NCBI GenBank assembly: GCA_010909725.1 | Contig: JAACMV010000008.1 | Coordinates: 868,001-932,000 of the forward strand | Length of the DNA stretch: 64,000 nt | Direction: 5' to 3' | From: Picochlorum sp. 'celeri' | Lineage: Eukaryota; Chlorophyta; Trebouxiophyceae | Shown: piece after piece, positions 10,884-20,055 of the stretch | Layout of the letters: each line of letters opens with the position of its first letter | Numbering within the stretch: the first letter of the stretch is position 1 | The notes under the pieces: generated by a model | The model's database searches: none | Seen by the model: the letters and a program-made list of their open reading frames with translations, nothing else | Told to the model about the DNA's origin: nothing | Program-made: the position numbers and the translations under genes

Positions 10884-11945
10884 TTAATCAGACTTCTTCT
10901 TCTGTCCACCAAATGCAACTACTTTGCGGCCCCAAAGGTCAGTTTGAATGCAGTATTTTTTAAACAATAGCTCTTCTTTCAAATCTTTATTTACCATTGG
11001 AATACCCAGTTTTGACGCCATTAGGCGACGAACATTCTCAGCATACAGTACTGGATCTCTCTCTTCCTCTTCAGAGGGATGATACGGAGGCAGAATTTCA
11101 ACTTCGACATGGTTTACAAACTGCGATAGCAGTCTCCATATATGGAACAAAGTGTTCACAGACCCCCACCCAGGATGAAAGTGCCTGCAAGGGTATCTAA
11201 ATAAAATCGGAGAGACTGGCTTCCCGGGCACAAATGCACCCTTGCGGAATTTCAACAGGCACTCTTTTGGCTTTGTAGTGGCCTCTGGCGCTAGTGCAAG
11301 CAATGGATAGCCAGTATCACGAGCTCTCGTCATGACCGCTGTTTGAGGATCCGATCTCACTGTGTACTGATTCACGTGGTCCAAAGTGCCCTTCCGTGCA
11401 ATGAACAGAAATTGTAGAGCAACAGCGATGGCTCCAACAAATGGAAGATCAGCAACCCCTGACTTCGAAACACCGCTCGACCGAATCTGTGTCAATAACA
11501 TTGCAGGATCAACGTATGATATGTGGTTGAAGACCAGTATCGATCGTGCCTTTTTAGCCTTGTGTAAATTCTCCTTTCCTTTCACAGAGATCCACAGAAA
11601 ACCAGCTAGGAACACGAATGCTCTGGACCCAAAGCGCACAGCCTGATCAACAACTAAAAACCTGACATTATTCAGCGGATTTCCTTCCTTGTGGTGGTGC
11701 CCTAGGACCGCCAGTCGACAAAACCCCCAAGTTATCAACAAAACAACCACAAGAAGAATGCTTCTTAGACAGGCCAAAGGGAATAATACTACCAATTTGA
11801 TGGCCTCGTATCTCGTCACTGGATGATCTAAATCTATAAATGGACTGTTTGAGGCCAGTTTGACAAGGTTTGGCACGCTCTCGTCCTCGAGAGTGTCTGC
11901 TATTTGAGTCTGACTAGAGTCATCGAGGCACCCAGGTTCATTCAT
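10884..11945 (-). CDS. Lysophospholipid acyltransferase (LPCAT/LPEAT-like)
   Basis: Transfers acyl chains to lysophospholipids at the ER. A two-membrane-segment hydrophobic region (about residues 55-85 and 110-125) precedes the PlsC acyltransferase motifs: NHISYVD (HX4D, catalytic His) and APEATTKPKECLLKFRKGAF, which corresponds to the usual EGT motif and phosphate-binding block. Note that the normally invariant EGT reads EAT. The ending FGGQKKKSD is lysine-rich, like ER-retrieval tails. The frame is open to a TTG four codons upstream; the ATG at 11945 is taken as the start, giving 353 aa without introns. No EF hands are present, so it resembles LPEAT1 more than EF-hand LPCATs. Confidence 0.85.
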   Translation of the reverse strand: MNEPGCLDDSSQTQIADTLEDESVPNLVKLASNSPFIDLDHPVTRYEAIKLVVLFPLACLRSILLVVVLLITWGFCRLAVLGHHHKEGNPLNNVRFLVVDQAVRFGSRAFVFLAGFLWISVKGKENLHKAKKARSILVFNHISYVDPAMLLTQIRSSGVSKSGVADLPFVGAIAVALQFLFIARKGTLDHVNQYTVRSDPQTAVMTRARDTGYPLLALAPEATTKPKECLLKFRKGAFVPGKPVSPILFRYPCRHFHPGWGSVNTLFHIWRLLSQFVNHVEVEILPPYHPSEEEERDPVLYAENVRRLMASKLGIPMVNKDLKEELLFKKYCIQTDLWGRKVVAFGGQKKKSD

Positions 11946-12157
11946 GGCACAATCCAATAGGTAGCCTCCTCAGAAAAAAGAACTGTCGCATTCATATATA
12001 TATTCAAACTGCAGAGAATTGAAGCAATCAATCACGTCGTCATCCCGAGGACAAACATTAGGAGGATTTTTCTTTTTAAGAGTGGTAGCCTCACCGCAAG
12101 CTGGGCAGTTTCAAAGACAATTAGATTAATTAATTATTCATCATCATCATCATCATC

Positions 12158-13487
12158 ATGGTTGATTCATCGACGTGCCGAGATGCATTGTCGAGCAGAC
12201 AACTGTCGGATTTGTTGCGACAGCAAAAGATCGTCACGGTCCGCTTGAGTGCGTCAGTTGATCAGACATTACGGGTGCGTTGATGAATAGTATAACGATA
12301 TTGAATGGTACCATTTGCACGGCTAGGTTCACTTCTGGACTCTGTGGAAGAGGCCAAGCCCCATCAACGACGAAATGCACCGTGCTCCTCTATTCTGACA
12401 TTCTCGTGTTTCCATGATCCAGTTATTGGCATCACATCGCATTTTATCCGCTCCAGTTGTGAATGTGGCAAACTCTGCTCCCGAGACCGAGCTGAGCGCG
12501 GATCATAATAGAGAAGAGATTGCTGGTTTCATCGATATCAGGGATGTTTTATCATCTTTTCTGAAGGAGCTAGATTTGGATGGACTGAAAGATGCAAAAA
12601 TGCTCAAGAGAATGAGGATACTCGAAGAAAAGGGACAGGAGTTTGCAGTCAAGTCTGTGAAGGAGCTCAAGTCTGTCGGGAGCGATGGGAGGTTCTACAA
12701 GTTGGATGAAGCGAAACACTCTTCAATGCTAGAGATTATAATCGATGGCTTTTTGAGCACAGAAGAGAAGGACCAAGAGACTTTTGGAGGGACGAGGAAA
12801 AGGCATGTTGTTCATAGGCTAGCACTGGTTGATGCCCAGGGCAAATTGAGCCACGTAGTTTCACAGAGTGATGTTGTCAAATTTATATTTGATCATTTGG
12901 ACGAATTTGGTGGATGTTTGGCGGACGAGACTGCTGAAAGTTTAGGTTTTGTGCGAGGAGAAGAGAATGTGGTCAAAGTGTCACCTGACTGCCCTGCGAT
13001 TGATGCAATGATGTTGATGGAAGAAAAGGATATCAGTGCTGTGGCGGTTGTCAATGCAGTTGGAGGAATTATTGGAAACTTTTCAATTTCTGAACTCAGG
13101 AACATCATGTCTGAGCATTTTGGGTCACTCGCTTTGCCCGTTGGGGAATTTCTTGCTCTTGAGCACGGAACCGAATATGCTGGATATGCCGCAACTAAAG
13201 AATCCTCCTCGGATGAGCTACTTCTGGGTACCTCTCCGGGATCTCGTCCATCAGGAGCCGCATTCAAGTTCGCACATGATAGGGAAATGCGTCAAAGGAA
13301 AATAAGCACCCCTGGCTCTGAGGTGGGGCAAAATTTGATAACCTGCTCTCCAAATTCTCCCTTGTCTGAAATCATGAGCACTATTGTGCACAATAGGCTT
13401 CATAGGATATACGTATGTTCAGACGATATGATACCTTGCGGAGTTATAACATTGACTGATCTCCTTAGAAAGATGTCATTGGTATAA
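12158..13487 (+). CDS. CBS-domain protein, SNF4/AMPK-gamma-like (PV42 type)
   Basis: Exon 1 (12158-12274) ends SVDQTLR and exon 2 (12423-13487) resumes LLASHRILSAPVV, which rebuilds a standard CBS motif; the intron is 148 bp (GTGCGT...ATCCAG). The 393-aa product has four CBS motifs, the last ending CGVITLTDLLRKMSL, the form of adenine-nucleotide-sensing gamma subunits. No kinase-beta-binding N-terminal region is visible, so it resembles plant PV42-type proteins rather than true SnRK1 beta-gamma. The start ATG directly follows a CAT trinucleotide tract (12138-12158). Role as an energy sensor is inferred from the family. Confidence 0.8.
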
Positions 13488-13844
13488 TCAATGACGTTGG
13501 TTCAAACAGTGTAATATTGTACATTCTGCAGAATCACAAACCTGCCGTGGTAGGAGGCAGAGCAATTTTGCCCTTACAAACACAGGTTTTCCACAGTCAT
13601 TTTGTCGCATATCACTCGCGATTCTGCGATTAGGATGGGGATCGTGGCGCATGGGCAGTATACACCCACGGCCCTGATCTAGATACACTCCATGCTCGAG
13701 CATGAGCTCATGATCAGGAAGCCCGTACCTTTTGAGGCGGTAGCACATCTTTCTAGTATCAGAAGAAATATATACACCAATTTCTATTCCTTCAGAGTGA
13801 ATCCTTTTCTTACTTTGGCGAAAAGGAAGAGACGGCCTAGTCAT
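13488..13844 (-). CDS. Possible small protein, 118 aa, unknown
   Basis: An ATG-started frame of 118 residues with 8 cysteines and a balanced composition, including YGLPDHELMLEHGVYLDQGRG. Its stop abuts the CBS gene stop with no base between them, a layout like other convergent pairs in this window. A 51-bp in-frame candidate intron (GTGTAT...CGCAG) lies inside it. I do not recognise the family. It could be a chance frame in the CBS gene's 3' region. Confidence 0.35.
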   Translation of the reverse strand: MTRPSLPFRQSKKRIHSEGIEIGVYISSDTRKMCYRLKRYGLPDHELMLEHGVYLDQGRGCILPMRHDPHPNRRIASDMRQNDCGKPVFVRAKLLCLLPRQVCDSAECTILHCLNQRH

Positions 13845-14069
13845 CTGGGCGAGGATAAATATCCGAGTCTTCTGGGGTGACCCTATTCAATAGTGTCTGT
13901 GTCTCGTATATTATTTAATAAAGGTATTTTAGTATAATTTCAGACCGATTCGTGATGGGTGATTGTATGTGGAGCCAGATTTGCCTCTGATACACTCTCC
14001 GGGAAGTCGAGGACGTGTCCGAGAGTGAGTGGAACAGAAATCAGAGTGTTTAAAGATCTGGAATATACT

Positions 14070-16005
14070 ATGAACGATTCACGTTTGGCAATGGCGGGTT
14101 CTCTACCCACTGTTGTCGCGGTGATGGGTGAAAGCACCACCCACTGTGGATATTGTGGCAGCACAGAGGAGACTTCGGTGAGCTATGGCATGCATGCGGA
14201 ATATTTGACCGTATACGCGTACCAAAAGCTGATAGACAGGTATATGCTGCTAGGTGAATAAACCACAAGGATTTGTTTACTAATTTTAGGGCATTGATTA
14301 ATGCAGAGGCTGGAGGAGATCTGGTAGATGGCTTTACAGACCATTGCACTGTAAAACGTGCTGTCAACTTTTGACTATACGTTTGGACACGCATAAATTT
14401 AAGATCAGTAAGTCTCAGAAGCGTGTCAAAAGAAGGTGGAAATCGTTTCTTGAAGGGAAAATAGACGTGTTCACGAACAGCAAACCAACCCAAGGTCCTG
14501 AGGAAAATCACATTGGGGGATCTTCTCCAAAGCGCCCTCGTGAGAATGGTTTGGAAATGGTAGCCAATGTTTCACGAGAGGAAGAGTTCGATATTCGAGG
14601 GCTGGGTCAAAGCAAAAGACAGAGAAGCAATCTGAATCTCAAGTCGTTGGATGTATTTTCTGATGAATGTTTAGGATCACCATCAGCTCCATTTTCTGAG
14701 AAACTCAGAGTTGGTAGCTGTGAAGCTTTAGATACAAAGCAGAAAGGTGCTAGTGGAGATTTTATTGGAATGATCACACGTGCCTTGGAGGTGGCAATCA
14801 GGAAAGCAGTGGATACTGGAGAGATCCCTCCAGGAATTCATCTTCCACCCGTGATTGTGAAGGAGGCTTCGGATAAAGTCCGAAGACTGCATGGAAGAGA
14901 TATCCTTTACACATCTGGAATATCCTTTTCATTGGCAGCAAAGGCAAAGTCGGTACCTGAGACCACAGGGCTAACTGCAGAGGATATCTCAAAGATTCTT
15001 GCCAAGCATGTCCAACTTGATTTTGGCGAATTGTCTGTTCACTGTGCGGGTGGGCATCTAAATATCTTAGGTAAAGGCGACTGCGATGAGCAAAAGGTCG
15101 AATCTCACCCAAGAATCTCGAGGCAGAAAGCAAAGCGTTCCTGTGGGCATAGTTTTAGAATTGTTACTCTGGCATCCTCTGATCCCTCAATCCCAGAGAT
15201 TGAATTTGATCTGTTCAAGAAATATCAGACAAAACATCACGATGATGATCCAATGTCGGTGACAGTCGAATCATTTAGGCGATTTCTATGTGACTCCCCA
15301 TTGATCCATGTGCCCCCCAGTGAGTGCCCACAGGGCCCATCTTGTGGATACGGTTCCTTTCATCAGCAATATTGGGTAGACAATGAGCTTATCGCGGTAG
15401 GAGTAGTCGACATATTACCAAAATGCCTTTCATCCAAGTATTTCTTCTGGGACCCGAGCATGGCAAAACTGTCGCTGGGCACCTTGGCCTCTTTGCTGGA
15501 GATTGACTGGATATCAGAGCAGTCAAAGCATGCGAAGGACTTTCACTATTACTATTTAGGTTATTACTTGCACGACTGCCACCGAATGAATTACAAAGCA
15601 TCATTTGCTCCCAGCGAACTCCTGTGTCCTACAACATACAAGTGGGTACCCATTACAAAGGTGGTTCACTTATTGGATGCCAACCAGCCTCCTTGGGATT
15701 TTTCTGAATTCGAGTCGGAGGGAAATAATTTGCCGGACGAGGAAGGAACGGGAGAAAAGTGTCTTGAGGTGGCAAATAATTACAAAGGTTCAGATGATTT
15801 GGTAGATCATGTCAAATTGATGATACCTTACCCTGGTACGATAGATCGACTTTACATAAAAGGAGGAAGAGTGCTGGATTTTGGAAGGCTTCGTACACTT
15901 GGTTTGATACGATCGCCTGAAGCAGAGGAAAACTTGAGGAGCCGCATCAGCGAGTGGATCTATTTTGTTGGCCCAGCTTGGAATATGATGCTTTTTGGAG
16001 TCTGA
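14070..16005 (+). CDS. ATE1: Arginyl-tRNA--protein transferase
   Basis: Adds arginine to N-terminal Asp, Glu or oxidised Cys of proteins, marking them for the Arg/N-degron pathway. Exon 1 (14070-14239) carries HCGYCGS and SYGMHAEYLTVYAYQKLIDR; exon 2 (14307-16005) resumes GWRRSGRWLYRPLHCKTCC, so the CxxC...CC cysteines of the ATE N-terminal domain are all present. The intron is 67 bp. Further on, FKISKSQKRVKRRWKSFLEGK and the ATE C-terminal domain (FHQQYWVDNELIAVGVVDILP, SSKYFFWDP, LSLG) are clear. The product is 622 aa, close to Arabidopsis ATE1. An upstream in-frame GTG at 13959 is open but ATG at 14070 fits the family. Confidence 0.95.
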
Positions 16006-16154
16006 ACTTCAATTTAACGAACAAATATATATATATATATAATTGATACGATAACAATATTAAAACAAGGCATGTATGAGATTTCTGTCTGAGTTTAACA
16101 ACACATTACTGATTTGCTCAACTGTAATCTGTTGGGGAATGTGGTCAAGATCTT

Positions 16155-17777
16155 TCACCAAGGGCCCTTCTCCCAGTCCCGAATAAAGTAAAATGTGGTA
16201 ATTGAGCTAGCTCGAATATCCTCAGGATCAACCCATTCGTCTGGAGAATGGCTGATACCGTTCCTGGAACGGACGAAGAGCATAGACACAGGCATTATGC
16301 TCGAAACAGCAAGTGCATCGTGACCTGCTCCTGATGCAATTCTTACGACCTCAATATTCGAGCAAGTTTTAGTCGATGCTTCTTTTTTACCACCATATTC
16401 TGCCATTTTCACAGAGTTTATGAGTTTTTCTGTGAGTATCTCATCCATCGTCACACTTGATGCATCATGCTTCTTTTTGAGTCTACACATCAATTCTCTT
16501 TTCGCACATTCTCCCTCCATAATCGATTCAATAATCCTAACTATATTGTTTCGTGATGAATCTGAAAGTGATCGAATGTCCAATGTGAAATTGACATTCT
16601 GGGGGATAACATTTGAAGCTCCTGGCCAAGTCTGCAAAGAACCCACTGTGCATACAAGAGAGCCGTCTTCCTCAAGCCTCAATATGTCTTCCCTCGGTAT
16701 AATAGATGCATCTAAAGTTTTCAGATAGCTCATGTTTATCGCAACACCACGGCACAGAGTCTCAAGAGAATGGATCAGGGTGGCCGATGCAGGCATTGGA
16801 TCCTTCCTCAATTTCATTGGCACTGTTCCTGCATGTCCTTGCTCTCCCCAGATGCTCAATTGATATCTTGATTGTCCTGATATGCCACTTACAACACCAA
16901 GAGGCTTCCCCTCCAACTCTAAGATGGGTCCTTGCTCCAAATGCACCTCAAGGTACCCAGAGTATTCATCCCGGCCAGGTCGGCGAATAATATCCTCCGC
17001 ACTAGTTGCCAATGCATCACCAAGAATCGCCTCAAGTATACTAATTCCATCTTTATCAAATGTTCCAGTCAATACATCCTCAGTCAATGTTCCAGATAGA
17101 GCCTTACTCCCAAGAAAGGTTGACTGGAACCGCACTCCTTCTTCATCGCAGAAAGCGACCACTTCAATTGGTCGGGAAAGAACGGGAACTTTCCCGTTTC
17201 CAAATCTCGAGTAAATACTGTCACAGTCTATATCATCTTCGCCGACCATGGCGGACAGAGCCTCACCGCTGATGATGTCATCTTGCACAGCAGATTCCAA
17301 AACTGCAGCTTTGACTGCAGCAATCCCAACCAATACACCCAAGGCCCCATCGTATATTCCTCCATCAATCACAGTGTCGTAATGTGATCCTATAAGAAGG
17401 GCAGGCCCTTTATTTGCACCTGCAACGCGCCCTCTAACATTTCCAACACTATCTATCCAAGTCGTCAAGCAAGCTTCTTTCATCCAACGCTGCAACGTCA
17501 GGGCTGCTCGCTTGTGCGCTGGATCTAGATATGATCGCTTCAAGTGCAGTTTTGAATCACTTATCTTCCCTAGCATATTCACGTGAGCATTGAGCTCTCT
17601 CGCCAGAATTTGTTCGAAAACCTGAGATTCGAGTTCTGCACCCGTGACCTGCAGCATGCTGTTGCATCCAATCAATGCCAATATGATCACGATACATCCA
17701 AAAGTATCAGATAGACACCGTGGGATGACCGGATACGTCATCGCGCACTGAAGAAACCCGAGACGAAACCCTGCCAT
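16155..17777 (-). CDS. AAH: Allantoate amidohydrolase (M20 family)
   Basis: Releases ammonia from allantoate in purine-ureide breakdown. A hydrophobic segment at residues 25-45 acts as an ER signal peptide or anchor, as in plant enzymes. The M20 metallopeptidase fold follows: GSHYDTVIDGGIYDGALG (metal His/Asp), FCDEEGVRFQSTFLGSKALSG (catalytic and metal Glu), HLEQGPILE, GQGHAGTVPM-like GEQGHAGTVPMKLRKDP and the terminal SGAGHDA and NGISHSPDEWV. At 540 aa it is slightly longer than plant AAH (about 525). Ureidoglycolate amidohydrolase is a close relative, but the DTVIDGG and VGSHY context fits AAH better. No intron. Convergent with ATE1. Confidence 0.88.
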   Translation of the reverse strand: MAGFRLGFLQCAMTYPVIPRCLSDTFGCIVIILALIGCNSMLQVTGAELESQVFEQILARELNAHVNMLGKISDSKLHLKRSYLDPAHKRAALTLQRWMKEACLTTWIDSVGNVRGRVAGANKGPALLIGSHYDTVIDGGIYDGALGVLVGIAAVKAAVLESAVQDDIISGEALSAMVGEDDIDCDSIYSRFGNGKVPVLSRPIEVVAFCDEEGVRFQSTFLGSKALSGTLTEDVLTGTFDKDGISILEAILGDALATSAEDIIRRPGRDEYSGYLEVHLEQGPILELEGKPLGVVSGISGQSRYQLSIWGEQGHAGTVPMKLRKDPMPASATLIHSLETLCRGVAINMSYLKTLDASIIPREDILRLEEDGSLVCTVGSLQTWPGASNVIPQNVNFTLDIRSLSDSSRNNIVRIIESIMEGECAKRELMCRLKKKHDASSVTMDEILTEKLINSVKMAEYGGKKEASTKTCSNIEVVRIASGAGHDALAVSSIMPVSMLFVRSRNGISHSPDEWVDPEDIRASSITTFYFIRDWEKGPW

Positions 17778-18435
17778 TTAAACCAAGGCAGTCATTCGTC
17801 AAACTAGTGCATCGAATTTCATATAAATTGATCAACGCAGTGTCTCAAATGTCTCACAAATATTGAAATTAACTAGCGAGAAGATGTTCTTCCACATTCT
17901 AAACAAGACAACCCTATGACAACCCTCAATGACCAACTCTGACTCTTGCTTATCCAGGCCAGCCTACGTCAGCCTACTGCGATCTGATGGATCCTGAATG
18001 AGTTGCTTTCTAGGAGGAGGGATGGCTTCTTGCATATTCAATCTTGAGGGCTGATGCTCTTGATAATCCCAACCCACATGCAAGGGTGAGAAAAACAATG
18101 GCTTACATTTGCTTGGGAAGCCGAATGTCATTCTCTGAATTACATAGTGGAATAGATGAATTGATTTATAAGGATATTGTGACATACAATGAGTATGCCC
18201 ACATACTATCGGTCTCCAGAGCGACATGTGTATCAACATGGACATCTGTATACAAAAAAGACTACAAATATTCCTATCTTTTCGGTGGCATGTGTGTGAC
18301 TCGCCTCGTACCCAAGTAGAACAAAGGGACTATTTTCTATGGTAAGGGAGAAGAGAAAACATGTCCAGAAAAGCCTTTTCTTCTTGTGTGGTATTATTTT
18401 GCTTTAATGCTTTGACCCTGTTTCAACGGGCAACA
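17778..18435. other. Spacer left of the inverted duplication
   Basis: About 660 bp. Short open frames on both strands (for example 17964-18245 minus) show no family resemblance. Near the right end a perfect 12-bp stem with a 9-nt loop begins with TTTGACCCTGTT at 18411 and closes at 18443, overlapping the first bases of the left arm of the inverted duplication. Confidence 0.5.
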
Positions 18436-18443
18436 GGGTCAAA
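18411..18443. repeat. Perfect hairpin at the left boundary of the inverted duplication
   Basis: TTTGACCCTGTT at 18411-18422 is the exact reverse complement of 18432-18443, with a 9-nt loop. The right half belongs to the left duplication arm; the left half is outside it. The equivalent boundary on the right side (23904) lacks the partner half. Confidence 0.75.
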
Positions 18444-18914
18444 TGTCATTTATTTTATACCCGCTCGGGAGTTATTCCCGAGCGTACAGAGCCTCGGATA
18501 TCTATTGCTGCCCGCTTGCCCTCGATCGCACCCTGGATCCGAGAGGGACCAGTCGCCCAAACGTTTCGGTTGACTCGCGAATAAAGTCGCATGCCCAGCC
18601 GTGGTGCCATCAGATCTAATTCACATAAACTGCTGTTTGACACGCCATATTACTCTAAAGTGTCAACTTTTATCATTCAACCGTGCTTGAGAACGTTCTA
18701 ACCCTCACCACCACGTTTGACTCTCGAGGTATGTGATGGCGAGGCCACTGCTGTGGCGTTGTTCTTTGTGCACGTGCGCAGCTATGCGGGCTCTTGCACC
18801 CCTCATATGTCAGATACAAATGATTATATGCCTTTTGGCGGGGATTTCGGGGGGGCTGGGGGCTAGGCGGGAGATTTCGCTTTTGTCGAGCTGTCGTTGT
18901 TAACTTTTCCTTGT
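18436..18914. repeat. Inverted duplication, outer arm, left copy (promoter side of gene A)
   Basis: 479 bp that match 23426-23904 in reverse complement with about seven differences by eye and no length change. It ends 124 bp before the start codon of the gene at 19039 and so probably contains its promoter: a dyad AGAACGTTCT at 18690-18699 resembles a heat-shock element, a G-rich block lies at 18840-18872 and an ATTATATG box near 18823. A hairpin with stem CGCTCGGGA lies at 18472-18494. Confidence 0.9.
18472..18494. repeat. Hairpin with inverted loop relative to its partner
   Basis: A 9-bp perfect stem (CGCTCGGGA / TCCCGAGCG) around the loop GTTAT. The partner hairpin in the right arm should read the reverse complement on this strand but has GTTAT in the same orientation. 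Confidence 0.85.
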
Positions 18915-19038
18915 TAGCCTTGTCACGAATGTGGGCATTTTCTGGTCTATACCTCTTGGTGTGATCCTCATGTACATGTGCCATTGATACCTTCATACAG
19001 GTGAAACTAACAAAATATCATCATGCAGTGCATGCAAA

Positions 19039-19587
19039 ATGAGCCAAGGTTTTGATTTTATCACAGATCCTCACAGCCTCCAGGATCTTTCTTTTCTAAT
19101 GTTTCCTCCAGATTGTGACTATTTGGAAGATACGTTGGATGATTGCTTTGGATCACTTTCATTTAGAGATATTGAGAACTATCTCAAAAGGTCTTCATCT
19201 CCTTCTTGTGTTGCCCATGAAGACGAAGTATGTAACGAGAACGGGAAACCTTCAGATCTGCCAATTAAAGCTGTTTGGTCTGGGGAGGATCCTGTGATCG
19301 CGCAGCAACATAATGAAGAGGCATCGGAAAATATACAGCAAAAAATTTCTCTGTCATACATTCAACTCACAGAAAACTGTGATCATCCAATCAAAACTAA
19401 GAGAAGACTTGAAAACCCAGTTAGATGCATGAGGAAATTGGCGAAATCTATCGTGCGACCAGTCAAAGCTACGAGCAATGCTGTCAACCAGGCCTCCTCC
19501 GCAGTGACAGGCAAAGCCAGATCAATTCGATCATTCTTTTCTGGCCTTCAATTTCCTTGCCTTTCCAAGACGGAATGCAAGGCCTGA
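19039..19587 (+). CDS. Gene A: unknown protein with acidic N-half and shared basic C-terminal module
   Basis: 182 aa, ATG at 19039, no intron in the coding part. The N-terminal 100 residues are acidic and unlike any family I recognise (DCDYLEDTLDDCFGSLSF). The C-terminal 45 residues are basic and Ser/Ala-rich, ending FPCLSKTECKA. That end, plus the 3' region, is nearly identical to the gene at 22607-23260 on the other strand, while the N-terminal parts are unrelated. A likely splice-acceptor-like TCATGCAG lies just before the ATG, so a 5' leader intron is possible. No signal peptide or membrane segment. Function unknown; the basic tail suggests nucleic-acid or membrane binding. Confidence 0.65.
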   Translation: MSQGFDFITDPHSLQDLSFLMFPPDCDYLEDTLDDCFGSLSFRDIENYLKRSSSPSCVAHEDEVCNENGKPSDLPIKAVWSGEDPVIAQQHNEEASENIQQKISLSYIQLTENCDHPIKTKRRLENPVRCMRKLAKSIVRPVKATSNAVNQASSAVTGKARSIRSFFSGLQFPCLSKTECKA

Positions 19588-19912
19588 GTGACTCGTCACC
19601 TATTCTCTCCCTCTCACCTGGTATGGCTGCTTGTCTTAGCATATATTACAGAAGCGTACCATGGACGCTAAATTGGGAATAATAATAATAATAACTCTAT
19701 CAAAAAGGTTTCTTCGTCAGACATGAATCGCGAGGGAGGCGAGAAGTGTTGGTGTCTCTGGAAACATTTCTCCCAGTGAACACCCACTCTCTCTTTCTCT
19801 CTCCTCAACGAGGCAAGCACTCGATTGCGCGTGACACTACTATGATGCTATATTATTCGTTAGTACTTCTGAACTGTAAACTTTGCTTGAGAGTTGAATA
19901 GCGCTCATCAAA
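19458..19912. repeat. Inverted duplication, inner arm, left copy (C-terminus and 3' region of gene A)
   Basis: 455 bp that match 22282-22736 in reverse complement with about two differences by eye. It covers the last 43 codons of gene A, its 3' flank and an (AAT)5 tract near 19678 that has the same copy number in both arms. Confidence 0.9.
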
Positions 19913-20055
19913 TGATCTTAAATCGACAGAACAATGGTGAAGACCTGACCAATGGAGTCCTGGTGCACTTGAACCTCCATAACCGTAACTGGCCAGCGTC
20001 CATGGATTGGAGAGTTACTAGTCTTTAAAGAGACAATATCTAACCAATGATTATA

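Noticed and set aside
12305..12508. Frame within the CBS gene intron and exon 2 start
   Set aside because: The CBS motif is rebuilt precisely by splicing 12274 to 12423, which makes this region intronic or an out-of-frame shadow.
18455..18643. Minus-strand frame of 62 codons with a twin at 23697-23885 (plus), apparently conserved
   Set aside because: Both lie in the outer duplication arms, so similarity comes from the DNA copy. The differences between the twins change amino acids (Met/Lys and the flipped hairpin loop), which gives no sign of protein selection.
18673..18996. Minus-strand frame with a twin in 23113-23667 (plus), arginine/proline-rich
   Set aside because: Same reason: the shared part is the promoter arm, both base changes seen inside it are non-synonymous, and the upstream parts are unrelated. 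Also antisense to the gene B coding region on the right.
19678..19696. (AAT)5 tract as a possible variable microsatellite
   Set aside because: Too short to be informative and identical in both duplication arms.
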